The translations under genes and the position numbers were made by a program. The notes below the pieces were generated by a model, which saw only the letters and a list, made by a program, of their open reading frames with translations, was not told the DNA's origin and ran no database searches. 64,000 nucleotides of DNA from Isoetes taiwanensis (lineage: Eukaryota > Streptophyta > Lycopodiopsida > Isoetales > Isoetaceae): assembly GCA_021234155.1 (NCBI GenBank), contig JAJEKV010000096.1:1-64000 (forward strand). The letters are read 5' to 3'. Positions 1 to 11,749 of the stretch are shown here, in pieces; the stretch's first letter is position 1, and every line of letters starts with the position of its first letter.

Positions 1-450
1 ACATTCGAGCAATAGATTCGAGAAGCCTTAAGAAGCCGAGAAAAAGCAATAGCAGCTACTTTGGAGATAAAGCAATAGCAGCCGAGAAGCTTTAACACAA
101 AAAACCAAAGTTATTCAAAGTCGAGATTGTAGAGAGCCGAAAAGCCAAAAAACCGTAAAACCTTGTATAGAGCCTACAAACCTTGTATAGAACCTTGTAT
201 TGAGCCTAAAACCCTAAAGCAGATGATTGTGGTAGCCTAAAAGCATAGATTGTTGCGATAGAAGCCGAGAAGCGATAGAAGTCGAGATTATTGCGCATAG
301 AAGCTGTAGAAGTCGAGAAGTCGATTGAAGTCAAGAAGTAGAAGTCGATTGTTGCGCATAGAAGCAAAGAGAAGATTAGAAGTCGAGATTGAAGCCGGTG
401 AAGTAGATAGAAGCAACGAATGCCAGATGTTCAACGAGATTGAAGTCCTA
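1..450. repeat. Degenerate GAAGCCGAGA-type minisatellite, copy A
   Basis: Short units built on GAAGYCGAGA and GATAGAAGC recur from about 50 to 430. The homologous tract at 40109-40560 is cleaner (GAAGCAGATAGAAGTCGAGA). Most differences are loss or change of CAG in this copy, for example GCATAG here against GCAGATAG there. Open frames across it are low-complexity and not believed to be genes. Just after it, a short frame ending near 649 is conserved between copies at its C-terminal end only; I do not call it a gene. Confidence 0.7.
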
Positions 451-643
451 GATAAGCCTAGATTGCATGCGAGATGCTCGAAAGAGACGTAGCCGATTGT
501 TAGGTCGAAAAGCCGGAAGAAGATCGAAAAAGAAAGATCCGAAAAAGTTGGATAGGGATTGTAAACTTGAAATAATAACTGCTTTAAAAAATTCGTACCG
601 CGCCATAATAACTGCCGCGAAAATTTATTACAAGGGTTATAAG

Positions 644-1010
644 TTATAAGATTTAAGGTTAATAGTTTTAAGGTTAATAGATTTAAGGTTAATAGTTTTA
701 AGGTTAATAGTTTTAAGGTTTATAAGTTAAGGTTAATATTTTTAAGTTCATAAATAAGGTTATAAGTTTAAAAGTTTATGAATTTGAATTTAGAAGTTTT
801 AAGTTTTAGAAGTTTTAAGGTTATATTTATTGAAGGTTAGAAGTCTTAACCTTAAAACTTCTAACCTTAAAAGTGCTAACCTATAATAAGCTTTAAAGTT
901 GTTTCTAAGGTTACAACATTTAAGGTTATTATAAGTTAACATATTATAGGTTAACTTATTATTATTATAGAATAAGTTATTATAGGTTATTATTAAGGTT
1001 AACTTTCATT
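644..1010. repeat. AT-rich TTAAGGTTAATAG repeat tract, copy A
   Basis: Units such as GGTTAATAGTTTTAA, GGTTATAAGTT and their complements AACCTTAAAACTT recur, including an inverted stretch near 830-880 that could fold. The equivalent tract in copy B is 40790-41180. It lies upstream of the transposase reading frame and may hold its promoter, but no convincing TATA box is distinguishable in such AT-rich sequence. Confidence 0.6.
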
Positions 1011-1084
1011 TAAGAACATGTTAGGGAGATGTTATTTGGATATGCTAACTTACTATAGGTTTTTATGCATTTTAGGTCAATGGC

Positions 1085-4031
1085 ATGCAAAATGCTAAAT
1101 CCCCCAAGGCCCCCAACGATGGTGATCAAGGCAAGGAAAAATCCCCAACTAATGAAGATGACAAAGATGATGGGAAAAGAAAGGAAAAGACCAGAAATGA
1201 AAAGGATGAAGATGACAAAGATGATGGCAAAGGAAAGGAAAAGACCTCAAATGAAAAGGATGATGCCAAAGGAAAGGAAATTGTACTTTATACTCTGGGT
1301 CGATTGAAAAACAAAAGGTCAAGATCCCGCATGCATGCAAATGAGAGGCAAGGGGAGAAGGGATTATTGTTCTAGCAGATCCTATCAATGCAAAGAATGA
1401 TGAAAGATTAGGGAGGACAAAGTTAGGTGTGGCAATCTCAAAATTATATGACAATAGGAAGGAAAAGGGTTCAGCAAACAAGAATGCCTAGCTTGTGTGA
1501 AGCAACTAGAGGTTCCAACTATTGTTGCATGGCCTAGGGACAATTTCAACCGAGGGGAACTACACGCTTCCTATAGATGTAGAACCATTGTCAACAATGT
1601 TCACACAAGCAGCAAGAGGCCACTTCCAACTTTCAAACATTATCCCACCAAAAGATGCAAGTCGATTATGATTGTTCTCCAAGCTATGATGAAGGTTAGA
1701 GGAGCCAATGTTGTTGGGCTTCTTGTGTTAGAATGTTCACAATAGAGGAGTTGGTGGGAGCAAGAGCTACATATCAGGAACATAAGTGTGATAGCAGGAG
1801 GAATTTCATGTACACCATATTTGGCTATGCAATTCGTGATGAAAGATCAAAGAAGAAAAGATTCCCATTGAATGGAAAGTGGATATGTTCAAAAGCACGG
1901 ATGGCTATACATGGAATTCCAACCTCTTCTTGGCACAACCGGCAAAAGAGACATGAAAATGGTAGTAAAATTGCATTGCATAGGAACACCGGCCCGGTAA
2001 GGCCTACCTCAAGAACTATAGCCGCAAAGGAAATATTTGAAAGATATGTGGATTTCAATGCGTAAAACATGCCACATAAGAGTAAGAAGGATGAACAGGG
2101 TAGAGTTATTGTTGAAAAGAGATTGCCATCCCATTGTACCCGAAGAGCATATTAGAGGAAATAAATGCATTGCTTCGAACTTGGAGTGGCCTCTATATCC
2201 CAAAATTTCAGCTTTTAGTAGGCTATGGAATAAGCATTTCAAGCATGTGACCATAGCAACTTCAAACAACTTTGCCAAGTGCAATTTATGTGCTAAGTTG
2301 AAGGAGACACTAGATAAGACCTGCAACCAAGTCTAAGGGCAAAGATAAGGGAACATATGAAGGACCATATGACAGGATCAACTATCATGTAGATCAACTT
2401 ATTGGATGTGGAGGACCTTATCTCCTAATGGAACCTAATAACTATCTATGTATTATACATGATAAAATGGACCAACAAAGACTTGTCTTCCACAATTCAA
2501 GTACATTCCTAAGTCATGTGGAAGATCATACCCTTTGCAGATTTCAATGATCAAGGGCAATATTGCATGGGCAGTCCTCGCACCTATTATGGCCATTTCA
2601 GTTTAGAGTTGTGGAGTGATGGTCCCGATTTTCACATTGGGAGTATCATGAGGTGTTTAAGAAACTATGAGAAGGGTTACAATGGTCACCCTCACAGATC
2701 CTACAGCCTAGCCGTGCACTACATAGTGCATTGTTGGATGGAACCCCTAATAGTATTGAAAAGTTTAGCAAGGCAAGATTTAGGAGGAATGGACCTAATG
2801 AACATGTTGGAGCTTCAACATCTCGGGCTAAACCCTCGAGATCTCCTTAAAAGCTCCTCTTGCAACTAGATAATTGTGTTGGTCAAAATAAGAACAGTGG
2901 ATGTTTTCTTTCCTATCCTACTTAACAAAATTGTGGGTATTTTTGAAAGAGTCAATTTGGGGTTCCTAATGCCCTACATACTCATGAGGATGTGGATGCA
3001 TTGTTTGGAAAATATAGTCATGTATTGAGACAAAGGACAGCTTACCAACTTTCCCAAAGCTATTGGAAATATTTCATGGATGTACAAATCCATCTCCTAT
3101 AGGATCTATCATAGAAGAAGTGCCCCGATTGGAAGAGTTTTGTGGATGGTTATGCTCTCGCATGGAAGGTCATTCTAGACCTCTTCAATTCACTTTTGGG
3201 TGAGAGAAGGGATTCCAATCATGCAATGGAAAATGAGACCTTCGAGAGGTGGGGGCGAAATTTGGCACGTGGATGCAAATGGCAAGCCTATGATACCTCC
3301 CGGTCAACCAAAAGCTCTAAAACCAACCAAAGAAGTCAAGCAATTGGGATTGACTAAGGATGGCATCAATGACTACATCAAGCATTGGCAAACTAATTCT
3401 CGATGAGACTAATCGTGCATTGATAGATTATTGGAAGAAGGTGATCAACTTGTTGGATGAGGTAGACACATCCTCGGAAGAGCCGAAAGAAGGGTGGTTC
3501 CCTAAAAGTAAGTGGAAAACATTAGCCGGTGTCCGACGAAGATGATGGTACCATTAGTAGCATTGTGAAGGCATATGCTCCTTCTCAATCGATAAAACAC
3601 TATGTTGGTCCTAAGAAGGATAGGCCAAAATATTTAGGCATGGATTGTTATGAACCTTCTACCCGACGTGGAGTGCCACCAATTTGTAGTAGTAAAACCA
3701 GCAGATCTAGAGACCTATCCAAAGGTGGTTGGGATACACTATCTCGGATATTTGCAAAGAAGAAGGTGATGTTAACTTCAATAAGGTGGCGTGGAATGGT
3801 GGTGTCCAATTACATCGCTTGAGTAATGTCACCGATAAAGAAAGATATTCAGATTGTTGGACAAAGAGGTGGAGGAGAAATCCAAGTGATCCCGATCTTT
3901 GGCTAGACATTGAAACCATATTGTACTCGTGGACTCCAAAAACTATTCCTAGTAAAACAAATGAGAGTTACAATACCTCGTGATGTAAGGAATAAGGTTC
4001 TCATATCCTTGGGGATGCTAGTGGAAAAATG
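1085..4031 (+). pseudogene. DUF7869-type transposase gene of element P, copy A
   Basis: The gene starts with a lysine/acidic repeat region (KEKSPTNEDDKDDGKRKEK). Blocks recognisable from a widespread transposase-like family follow: a CNLC zinc-type pair with surrounding W and F residues (about 2280), an Asp-rich block IHDKMDQ (about 2460), LDNCVGQNKN (about 2870) and HTHEDVDALFG (about 2975). The spacing of Asp, Asp and Glu/Asp blocks fits an RNase-H-like DDE core; the family resemblance is recalled from conserved motifs and catalysis is inference. The reading frame is broken by many short indels. Several sit at CAG/CTG sites and are absent from copy B, so part of the damage may be sequencing error. 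Stop at about 4029. Confidence 0.65.
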
Positions 4032-4286
4032 AAAAACAATTACTATGTATCTTTTCTACAAGTTAATAAAAAGTTGTGTACTACTTGAGTTCCATGATAT
4101 ATGATTTTGTAATTTGAAGTTAATGTGTGAGTTTATATTCCCGTGTGTGATTATATGTTAACGTCTATTCTAGTCTAAGGGCAACAAAGTTACTAAAAAA
4201 GTGAATTTAACAAAGTTACTAAAAAAGTGCAATATAAAATTTATCCCAAAATTAAGACATAATTCCAATTTAATTGAATGATGGTT

Positions 4287-4580
4287 ACATAGAATCATGG
4301 GGAATCTAGGTGGATATTGAGACAATCTTTGGGAATCTAGGGGATCTCAAGGGAACCTTAGGGAATCTCATGAAAATCTTTGAGAATCTCGAGGAATCCA
4401 AGGGAATCTTCATAAAATTTTTGAGAGTATAGGGGAATCTAGGGGAACCTTTACAAAATTTGAATGAATCTAGGAGAATCTACATAGGATCTACATAGAA
4501 TCGTGAGGAATCTATGAGCATCTTGGATCTTTGAGAATCTAGAGAAATCTTTGTAGAATCTTAAAAATCTAAGGGCATCT
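4287..4580 (+). repeat. GGAATCTAGGGGAATCTT minisatellite, copy A
   Basis: Imperfect units of about 18-24 bp around GGAATCTAGGGGAATCTT and GAATCTACATAGAATC run in one orientation. The same family occurs at 31584-32064 and 44469-44765. It directly abuts the end of element P, and P splits one of its units. No coding potential. Confidence 0.85.
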
Positions 4581-5655
4581 TCCACCATCCACATCGTAGG
4601 GTCAGCCTCATGTAGTCCTTCATAGTACAAACACTTGTATAACTATATAATCTTTTTATTTAGCTCAACAGCCTATCCCTGGGTGTCACATTATCTTGAA
4701 GCCTAACCTATCCACGTGTCCTAAAATTTGACATGGAATTATTTTAAACCGTTAGATCTTGATCTATAAAAATGAACGCGTGAGAAAATTAGTTATTCTT
4801 GAAATGTCGCTCCGTCTTTCTCGCTCTTCTCTCGCTTTTGCCTCCTTCCCCGCCTTTCATTTCCCCAAGAGTTGTGGCTTCTCTTCATCCGTAGATTTTC
4901 CTATTTTCCCGGTGTTTGTCTAAGTTTTGAGTCCGTGATTTTCTTCATTCTTGATAAACCAGGTTTGTTCTATTTTTCCTTCTTTCGCTTTTGTCGTGTT
5001 TGCTCCCGGATTGCCAGGCATCAACTCTAGCCCTTTGCGCTTTTTCAAGGATCTGCGACAATTTCAGGACATGTGTTTCTTCAGGATGAGGCAGTTTTGT
5101 CATGTTGGGGATTTGGTTTCTACGGCCAACAAAGTTTTTTGACCGGATCTTGAGTAGACCAGTTGCCATCACTGAAACCAATCTTCTTGCGACGAAGTCG
5201 GAAGGACAAAACCTCTTTCTGCATTCGAGAAGTACTGTTTCCATCGGAAATTCATAAACCTGGTGCTTGCTTTGAGGTAAGAAATTTTTTCGTGATATTT
5301 CTGTTATCAGATTAAATCATAGCTCAAAAGGTTATCTAGAAATGTAGTCCCGACCATCGTACCCTTTCTTACAAAAACTGTTGGATTTTCAAGATGTGCC
5401 TTAGTCCATGTCTTATAGCCCGGTTTTGAAGGCGACTTATAGATATTACTTGTCCAGACATGAACCCATTCATCGCCATAGGGATTTCTCTACAAATTCT
5501 CTGTTTAATTCTACACAAGTTTCTGGAAACTTATTGTGCATAATAGTGGATTTTTTTGCTGTAAAAGGAAAGGAAGCACCTTCTACCATCCACATCGTAG
5601 GGTCGGCCTCATGTAGTCCTTCATAGTACATACACTGCTATATAATCTTTTTTGG
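4568..5655. repeat. About 1-kb segment flanked by about 80-bp direct repeats, copy A
   Basis: The sequence CCATCCACATCGTAGGGTC and its continuation (CCTCATGTAGTCCTTCATAGTAC) occurs at about 4586-4650 and again at about 5587-5650, in direct orientation with a few differences. The same arrangement is present in copy B (44765-44835 and 45740-45808), so it predates the large duplication. It could be an old small tandem duplication or the footprint of a terminal-repeat element. The 5' region of the dehydratase gene lies between the repeats. Confidence 0.6.
4735..5280 (+). promoter_or_regulatory. Possible promoter and 5' untranslated exon
   Basis: A TATA-like CTATAAAAATG at about 4766 is followed by a pyrimidine-rich leader (TCGCTCTTCTCTCGC) and then sequence ending in a plausible splice donor, TTGAGGTAAGAAA, at about 5275. 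The arrangement looks like a promoter with a non-coding first exon placed about 650 bp before the dehydratase start. The region is conserved in copy B (44930-45460). Assignment to the dehydratase is inference from position. Confidence 0.35.
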
Positions 5656-5740
5656 GTTGCCCCTAGGAGGGGCAAACCCTTGCTCATGTGGGTTTTCGAC
5701 ATATTCTAGGCATATGCTAACATATGCTTAGAATATATCA
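5655..5740. repeat. Two short palindromes before the dehydratase
   Basis: GGGTTGCCCC and GGGGCAAACCC form a tight stem at about 5655-5682. ATTCTAGGCATATG and CATATGCTTAGAAT form a second one at about 5702-5736. Both are conserved in copy B near 45807-45890. They may be ends of old MITEs; no function is shown. Confidence 0.5.
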
Positions 5741-5945
5741 AACACTGCTCCAAACTTGCTGTTGGTTGTAAACTGGCAGTCGCCAGTGTTGTTGGGCGAA
5801 TGCTGTGCAAACCGGCTAACCGGCTGAAATCTACAATTTGTTTCGCTTTCGTGTCCGCGGCAAACTCCAGAGGCTAGATTGATCTAGGGCTGGGTTCGAA
5901 TGGCAAAGCTCCATTTGCGCGATCCCTTTGCAGACATATCGTGCT

Positions 5946-7209
5946 ATGGCTGTAGATTTAAGGCTTTCTATCGAGTCTGGCCCTGCTTCACAGCTTCATC
6001 CCAGGATCGAGATCTCTGCTCCGGATTTTCGGACCAATATCGAATCCGATTCAGTCCGCCCAAGTTTGCACCTCCAACGGCCATTTTCTTCTCTCAGGGT
6101 GAGTTATGCTCTAACTCCTGCTTCGCAGAGTCAATTCTTGATCCAATCAAATCTATGGACCATGGAGCGGGGGCGCAAAGAAGGGGAAAATAATCTTGCC
6201 CCTGCCCCTACTGCTGTCGGCGTAAATAGCAAGCAAAATTCAAGCCTGCAGCATATCATGCAACCTGAGGAGAAAGATTGAATCAGTTTGCCAAAACCCT
6301 TGAGCATAGCAGATCTTGATAGGGCTCCTACCCATGGTTCTAGAGTAAGGGTTGCGTATCAGGGCATGCCAGGAGCATACAGTGAGGCCGCCGCGTGAAA
6401 GCATATCTAGATTGTGAAGCATTCCATGTAACCAAATTGAGGCTGCATTTTAGGCTGTGGAATTATGGATTGCAGATCGTGCAGTTTTGTCTATAGAAAA
6501 TTCTCTTGGTGGAAGTATACATAGGAACTATGATCTTTTGCTTAAACATAGACTTCATATTGTTGGTGAAGTCCAACTTTCTGTGCATCATTGCCTCCTA
6601 GCACTTCCAGAAGTTAAGCTTGTAGAACTTAAACATATTATTAGCCATCCCCAAACACTTGCTCAATGTGAACATACCTTAATTAAGCTTGGTGTTGCGC
6701 AGTTTATTGCAGCAAATAATCTCAGGGACACTGCTGTCATTGCCTCATCCAGAGCTTCTGATATCTGTGGTATGGAGATCTTAGCAAATGGTATACAGGA
6801 TGATTCCGGTAATGTTACTAGGTTTTTGATGCTTGCTAGAGAGCCTATCATACCAAGAACTGATAGGAAGTTTTAAAGCAGCAGTGTTTTTGCCCTTGAG
6901 GAAGAACTTGGTGTTCTGTTCAAGGCTCTCTCTGCTTTTGCTCTCAAGAAGGCCAATCTGACCAAGATTGAAAGCAGGCCTCAGATAAATGGACCTTTGA
7001 GGATTGTAGATGATTCAAACAGCAATGGCAGCGCTAAGTACTTTGAATACCTTTTCTACATTGATTTTGAATGCTCCATGGCAGAACCCAGAGCCCAAAT
7101 TGCTCTTGGCCAGTTATAGAAATTTGCAAGTTTTCTTAGATTACTGGGTAGCTATCCCCTGGATATGACTCCAGTAGCTCCAGGCAGATCCATACTCATT
7201 AAGAATTAA
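5946..7209 (+). pseudogene. ADT: Arogenate/prephenate dehydratase pseudogene, copy A
   Basis: Plant ADT enzymes make phenylalanine in plastids by dehydrating arogenate. This intronless copy begins with a leader resembling a transit peptide (MAVDLRLSIESG), then [69 protein letters not shown], the NVTRF catalytic motif and the ACT-domain signature KIESRP, ending LLGSYPLDMTP. It is dead: a TGA replaces the Trp codon after EEKD (6279-6281), a TAG replaces Gln after EAAF (about 6450), and there is a one-base loss before IPCNQ. About 15 residues are also missing between KLGV and AQFIAANN. The TGA and TAG are shared with copy B, so inactivation predates the duplication. Intronless ADT genes are normal in plants, so this need not be a processed copy. 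Confidence 0.9.
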
Positions 7210-9510
7210 GAGTCCTATGCTGATAAAAGGTCGAGGATTACATATTTGTTACAGATAACATTTATTTGCTATAAAATTGAGAGCCCAAACATCAAATTGG
7301 TTGCAAAGTTGTAAAATTGTGCTCGTTGTTTCCCAGAATCATGTACTTATTGAGACTGAAACGTCTGTATCATGCAATAAAGGGGATGAATTGTGTCTAC
7401 AGATTGGGTTTTAAGTGAAGTTCGTATGTTTATAGATGCAATGAATTGTGTGTTTTAAGGATTTATAGTCTAGATAGCATAAACATCATTTAATGCTTAA
7501 CTTCAAATTACCTTAGATTATGGATTGGAAACATCAAACTAACATATTTCCTTTGTTGATTTGATGTATGTCTATAATCTTGTATAGATGACAGATTTTC
7601 CTGCTAACTTTTTGTCAACATAGATGTTTATGCTTTGCAGCAAAAATGGTTCCAATGTTTAAGCCGTTTGCTGGCGGTCCTTTAGGTTCTGGAAACCAAT
7701 GGTATGAAAAAAATCATCCATCTAATCCATAGTTAGCCTGCCTGTAGTAATGTTCTAAAAAATAACATGCATCACAACTATAGTTGCATTATCTTTGTCA
7801 GTCCATGTGCAAGTGTTTCTGGATTTATCATGAACATGTTGTTTCAATTATAGTTCAGGCACTTACAAATCCTGCATATGATGGCAACTATGCTTTGTCC
7901 GAGACTGTAATATAGTTTGATATCCTCTATTTCAATTTCATATTCATGTACGTGTCTTGAAGTTGTTACAAAATGTTGCATGCTTGAACTTCCGGTCAAG
8001 GACTGTATATTTAGAAGCCCATTAACTGAGCCACTAGTGCACAATATTAAGCTACTACGGATTAGATCTGTCCAAATTTATGAAATTATGACTTTAAACA
8101 TAATGTTAAATAAATAGTTCACATATCTACAGTAGCGTTCAAACATTGAATCGACAGATATGGAGGGGGTTTGAACTAGAAATTTTGATTCCACGCAGTT
8201 TGATTTAAGCCACTTTACCCTCGGGAAACTGGAAGGCAACATCACAAGACCTTTTTTTTTTTTTTTTTTTTTTTGGATGCTTATATAATCTCTCTCAGAA
8301 AAACTCTCGAAAGTATATTTCCATTGCACTGGATAATAATGTATTCCCTATGAAAAACAGTATTTTTGTTACATATGATTTTGGAAGGTTAATGAAGGTA
8401 TTTGTATTAAAATACGTACTTTGGTGATGGTGGCACCTGGCCGTGGCTCGAAACCCTTACGCGGGATTTGTGGTCGAAAGGGCAATGGTTTCTTCCGTGT
8501 TTCGGATTGGAGCGCTGGAGGCGGCGGGGATGCTAGATCTACCGCATGAGTTGTCGATCGCTTTTTATGCCTAATTCGCTAGGTGTGGCGAAGACCGCAA
8601 AGTCGTATATCAATTACGCCTTGCCCGAAGGAAAAAGGGTGAGCAAGCAAGCAAGATCTGCCAGACAGATTTTCTAGCATGTATTAATTTGGTTGTTGCA
8701 GTTGTTGGGGTTGGCATCCGACGGATGTAGCTTCTGTGTATTCCCCTTTCGGCCGGATTTAGCTTCCATGTATTTCTCTTTTGCTTGCTGTGTACTTTAG
8801 CTCGTGCCCGTAAAATCTATGGTCGACTGCCTCTGAACAACAGAGTTGTGCATCACAGTGCCAAAAGCACCCGGATTCCTCAGATGGATCATCCGTTTAT
8901 TCATGTTTTCCGCCATAGATCGATGTAAAGACATTGGGCGTAGGGGTGAATCCGGCACTAGCAGCCAAATCCGTCCGAAAAAACCAAAGCGGACCCTCTG
9001 CACAAACCCTGATTCAGTTGTTTTCCTTGTCGATGATATTCCTTCCCAAGATATGAGTTCAATGATGATTCCTCTACTGAAGCTTCATCATAACCAGTTT
9101 TTCTTCCTAGTTTCAGAAGACGGTTGTTAGTACTGTCATCGTTTTGATTCGCTCCTATCACATGTTGTTTTCATACTGTACTGTATTGTAGCGAAAATAC
9201 TATTTTATGCAATGGTCTGTGCCTTAATAATGTCCCTTAAAAGTCGGGTCAACAGGGGCCAGTTTGACTTGCAAAAGACCATCTTTGAACGCTGTGGATT
9301 TATGGATATGGATTGCAATCAAAAGGATCTACAATTCGTTTCACTTCGATGGCTAGGATTGTCGGTACGTTCGAAGTGGCGTTCTCTTAGCCGTCGGATT
9401 CTCCCGCCTGAAGCTTGCAAGCCGGACTTCTTTCTAGGAAAATCACTTCGTTGCCGGAAGTGGAGGCAGGAATTCTTCTTCTTCTGATCTTCAGCCTACA
9501 GAAAAAAAAC
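7210..9510. other. No confident gene: dehydratase 3' flank and B3 5' flank, copy A
   Basis: A polyadenylation-like AATAAA lies near 7376. An exon-like block at about 7641-7700 sits between TGCTTTGCAG and GTATG and reads MVPMFKPFAGGPLGSGNQ; it is not recognised. A long T run is at 8252-8274. GC-rich sequence at 8430-8650 could be a first exon or leader of the B3 gene; its frame differs from copy B (48570-48800) at nearly every CTG/CAG site, so no protein is called. The rest up to 9510 is nearly identical to copy B but has no recognisable domain. Confidence 0.5.
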
Positions 9511-9511
9511 T

Positions 9512-10939
9512 ATGAGGAATGCTGGAGATCTGGCAGTGTTTCATATCTACGTTACACGACACCGGTTTCTGGTATCTCTTTTTTTCCCCTTCTGTTCTTC
9601 ATCTTACAGCTTTTTTTCTTTTGGGTACTCATTTTTGCGTTCAATCTGCAGAAGATCGATCGCAGATTCCATGATCTCATACCAAATGGACCCCTCAAAT
9701 TAGAAGGGCCAGAAGCGTGCGCTATGGAGGTGCAGTTTCGGAGCACTAAAAACACGGCCTATCTAACAACTGGTTGGGCGGAATTTCTTGCGAGCAACAA
9801 AATTTCAAAGGGCGACATACTGCTCTGCAGATTAGACCGGCAGCTCAACATGTTGGTCGAAATCTGTAACCAGAAGCCACAGCCTCACGCTTTTGAAAGG
9901 AAGATTCATAGACAGCTCAAGAGCACCGGGGCCAGATTTAAGCCAAAAATGCATGTGGATGAGGAAGAAATGTCTGAACGAGTAAAATACCAGCAAGAAA
10001 GAAAAGCTGAGAACAGTTTCGAAAAGGCTATTGTGGTTAGAAAGGCCGGCGACATCGATGCCACCAGATTTAAAAGGCAACGTAGTCTAGATTCAACAAA
10101 AACCTCTCAAGAAAGCAAAGATGACAACAGCTTCATAACAATTTCTGATTCAACCCAGGCTAAAAGGGTTACTTAAAAAGATCAAGACTGAGGTCTTTGC
10201 CCATGATATGAATCATATATCAAAGTTAGAAGGAAATCAGGCCAAGGGTCTTGATGCGGACGATGTGATGCTGCAGTTTAGAGAGAAATTATCCAACACC
10301 AATTTCCAGCTTCCCATGACCAAGAATCGTCTCAACAGCCAATGTGTAAGTAGTTAATTTCAGAATTATTTGACTGTTAAATTATTTTGCTCTGAAGCAT
10401 GCATTCAGATGGCTTTTGCAAGCGATTCTTGATGTGGATAAATCATTTTTTCTGGCCATAGGGATTAGGTTATTTGATCTGTAACATACTTGAGCACTTA
10501 ATCAGGCCCTTTGATGAAGTACTTATATACAAACACAGCAAATCCTTTTCATAGTAGTTTTATGTAGGAGCTTTTAATTTCTGAAACTTCCTAAGTTCGT
10601 AAGCAGATTCAGTTTTGGGCAGTTCCTTTTGTTTTTCCTTTTTTTATGAGAATGTGATATAACAGCATCAACATTTTTTGCCATGACAGTAAATATACCA
10701 GCCATATATGCAACACATCTGCCTCAGAGGGAAATGTTTTGAAGCTAACAGGTCCTGATGGATATCGAGCTAAAATTGGACGTGCAAATCCAGGTAACAG
10801 CCTCGGCCATGGCTGGTCTGCTTTCAGGAAACACTATGCACTCGAATTAGGGGATATCATCTGCTTCGAGATCGTTACTCCTTTGTCTTGGAAGGCTCAT
10901 ATTCTGAGGATGAAAAATCTCGAACTAGAATGTGCATAA
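9512..10939 (+). pseudogene. Two-domain B3 (REM-like) transcription factor gene, copy A
   Basis: B3 proteins are plant-specific nuclear DNA-binding factors. The first B3 domain lies in the exon starting after the acceptor CTGCAG at 9652, with KIDRRFHDLIP, LTTGWAEFLASNKISKGD and LCRLDRQLNMLVEI. A linker rich in Lys, Gln and Ser follows. The second B3 domain is in the exon starting at 10690, with THLP, LTGPDGYRAKI, GWSAFRKHYALELGD and HILRM. Against copy B this copy has four extra bases after AAAAGGGTTA (about 10170) and lacks one base in CTGCCTCAGAGGG (about 10725). Each breaks the frame. The second lies at a CAG site and may be a sequencing error. Confidence 0.75.
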
Positions 10940-11387
10940 ACTCTGCTGTAATCTTTCGAATCTGGTACGCAGATCATCTGAATACTTGTTAATTGAATTG
11001 AAGTTTGTTGATTATAAGCTGCATACCCACAATTTCAAAAATTCAGTAGCCTACAAGTTAAGTACAGAGATGAAATGCAAACTGGCTGGCGCACAAGTGA
11101 ATTGAATATGCGCTGCATTTCAGTCAGTACTAGTAACAATATTTGCCTTCCGTTCTTTTTTGCTACCTAGGCCTTACGTAGTCAGTATACCAGTCCTTAT
11201 ATCCGTGGAGCAATATGATTTTTCATGCTCCAGCCAGACTCTACATACTTCAACAAGGCAGCAGTGTAATCACTGCTCGATACAGAAGAAAATATTTTTT
11301 AGCCAGAATGTATTTTGTGGGATTTTGTTTTTTTTCCCAATTAATTATTTGTTGTAGGCAAATCTAGCCAAAATCAGGAGTTCGCGG

Positions 11388-11551
11388 TAAATGTCGGACG
11401 CTGACATGTTATACCCAGCCTTAAATGGCAAAAAATCCGCTAAGTCCATAAAAACGCCGTGTAATTTTTTTTGGCGTGGCTATAACATGTCAAACACACG
11501 GATATACCACGGATATGCCCGTGGGTATAACATGTCAGCGTCCGATATTTA
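11388..11551. mobile_element. 164-bp foldback MITE, only in copy A
   Basis: Terminal inverted repeats of 30 bp with one mismatch, beginning TAAATGTCGGACGCTGACAT, enclose a short interior with a second TATAACATGTC inverted pair. Copy B at about 51656 lacks the element, which shows insertion after the duplication. The junctions differ too much between copies to read a target duplication. Superfamily unknown. Confidence 0.85.
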
Positions 11552-11749
11552 CTCACTCTCCACTATTTTTGGGGATGAATAGGACCCTCTATTACCACCA
11601 TCTCTAAACAAAGAACGAGAAAAGAGATGCGACGGCAAATATTGATCATTTAAGTTAAGCATAGGCCTATATTTATGACATCCAATATTATTTTCAATTT
11701 GTCCAAGAATTCAAGTGTTAGAAATGGGTGGTCTATTGGTCTCCATCAA

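Larger units (their letters stand above)
1..4286 (+). mobile_element. Right-hand part of DNA element P, copy A
   Basis: This stretch matches 40109-44464 in the second copy, where the whole element is seen. It ends at 4255-4286 with the terminal inverted repeat of P, which differs by one base from the copy-B repeat, followed by ACAT and minisatellite sequence. The left part would lie before the window. It contains a degenerate repeat, AT-rich TTAAGG repeats and the DUF7869-type transposase gene. Two direct repeats containing AACAAAGTTACTAAAAAAGTG-like sequence sit just inside the end, near 4180-4230. That the left part once resembled 32069-40108 is inference. Confidence 0.75.

Noticed and set aside
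1149-1481. Minus-strand frame rich in His, Phe and Cys opposite the start of the DUF7869-type gene.
   Set aside because: It is the shadow of the Lys/Asp/Glu repeat on the plus strand, with no domain of its own.
8252-8274. Long T run considered as the poly-A tail of a minus-strand retroposon.
   Set aside because: Copy B has a shorter run at the same place, with no target duplication or retroposon sequence beside it; simple-repeat slippage is enough.
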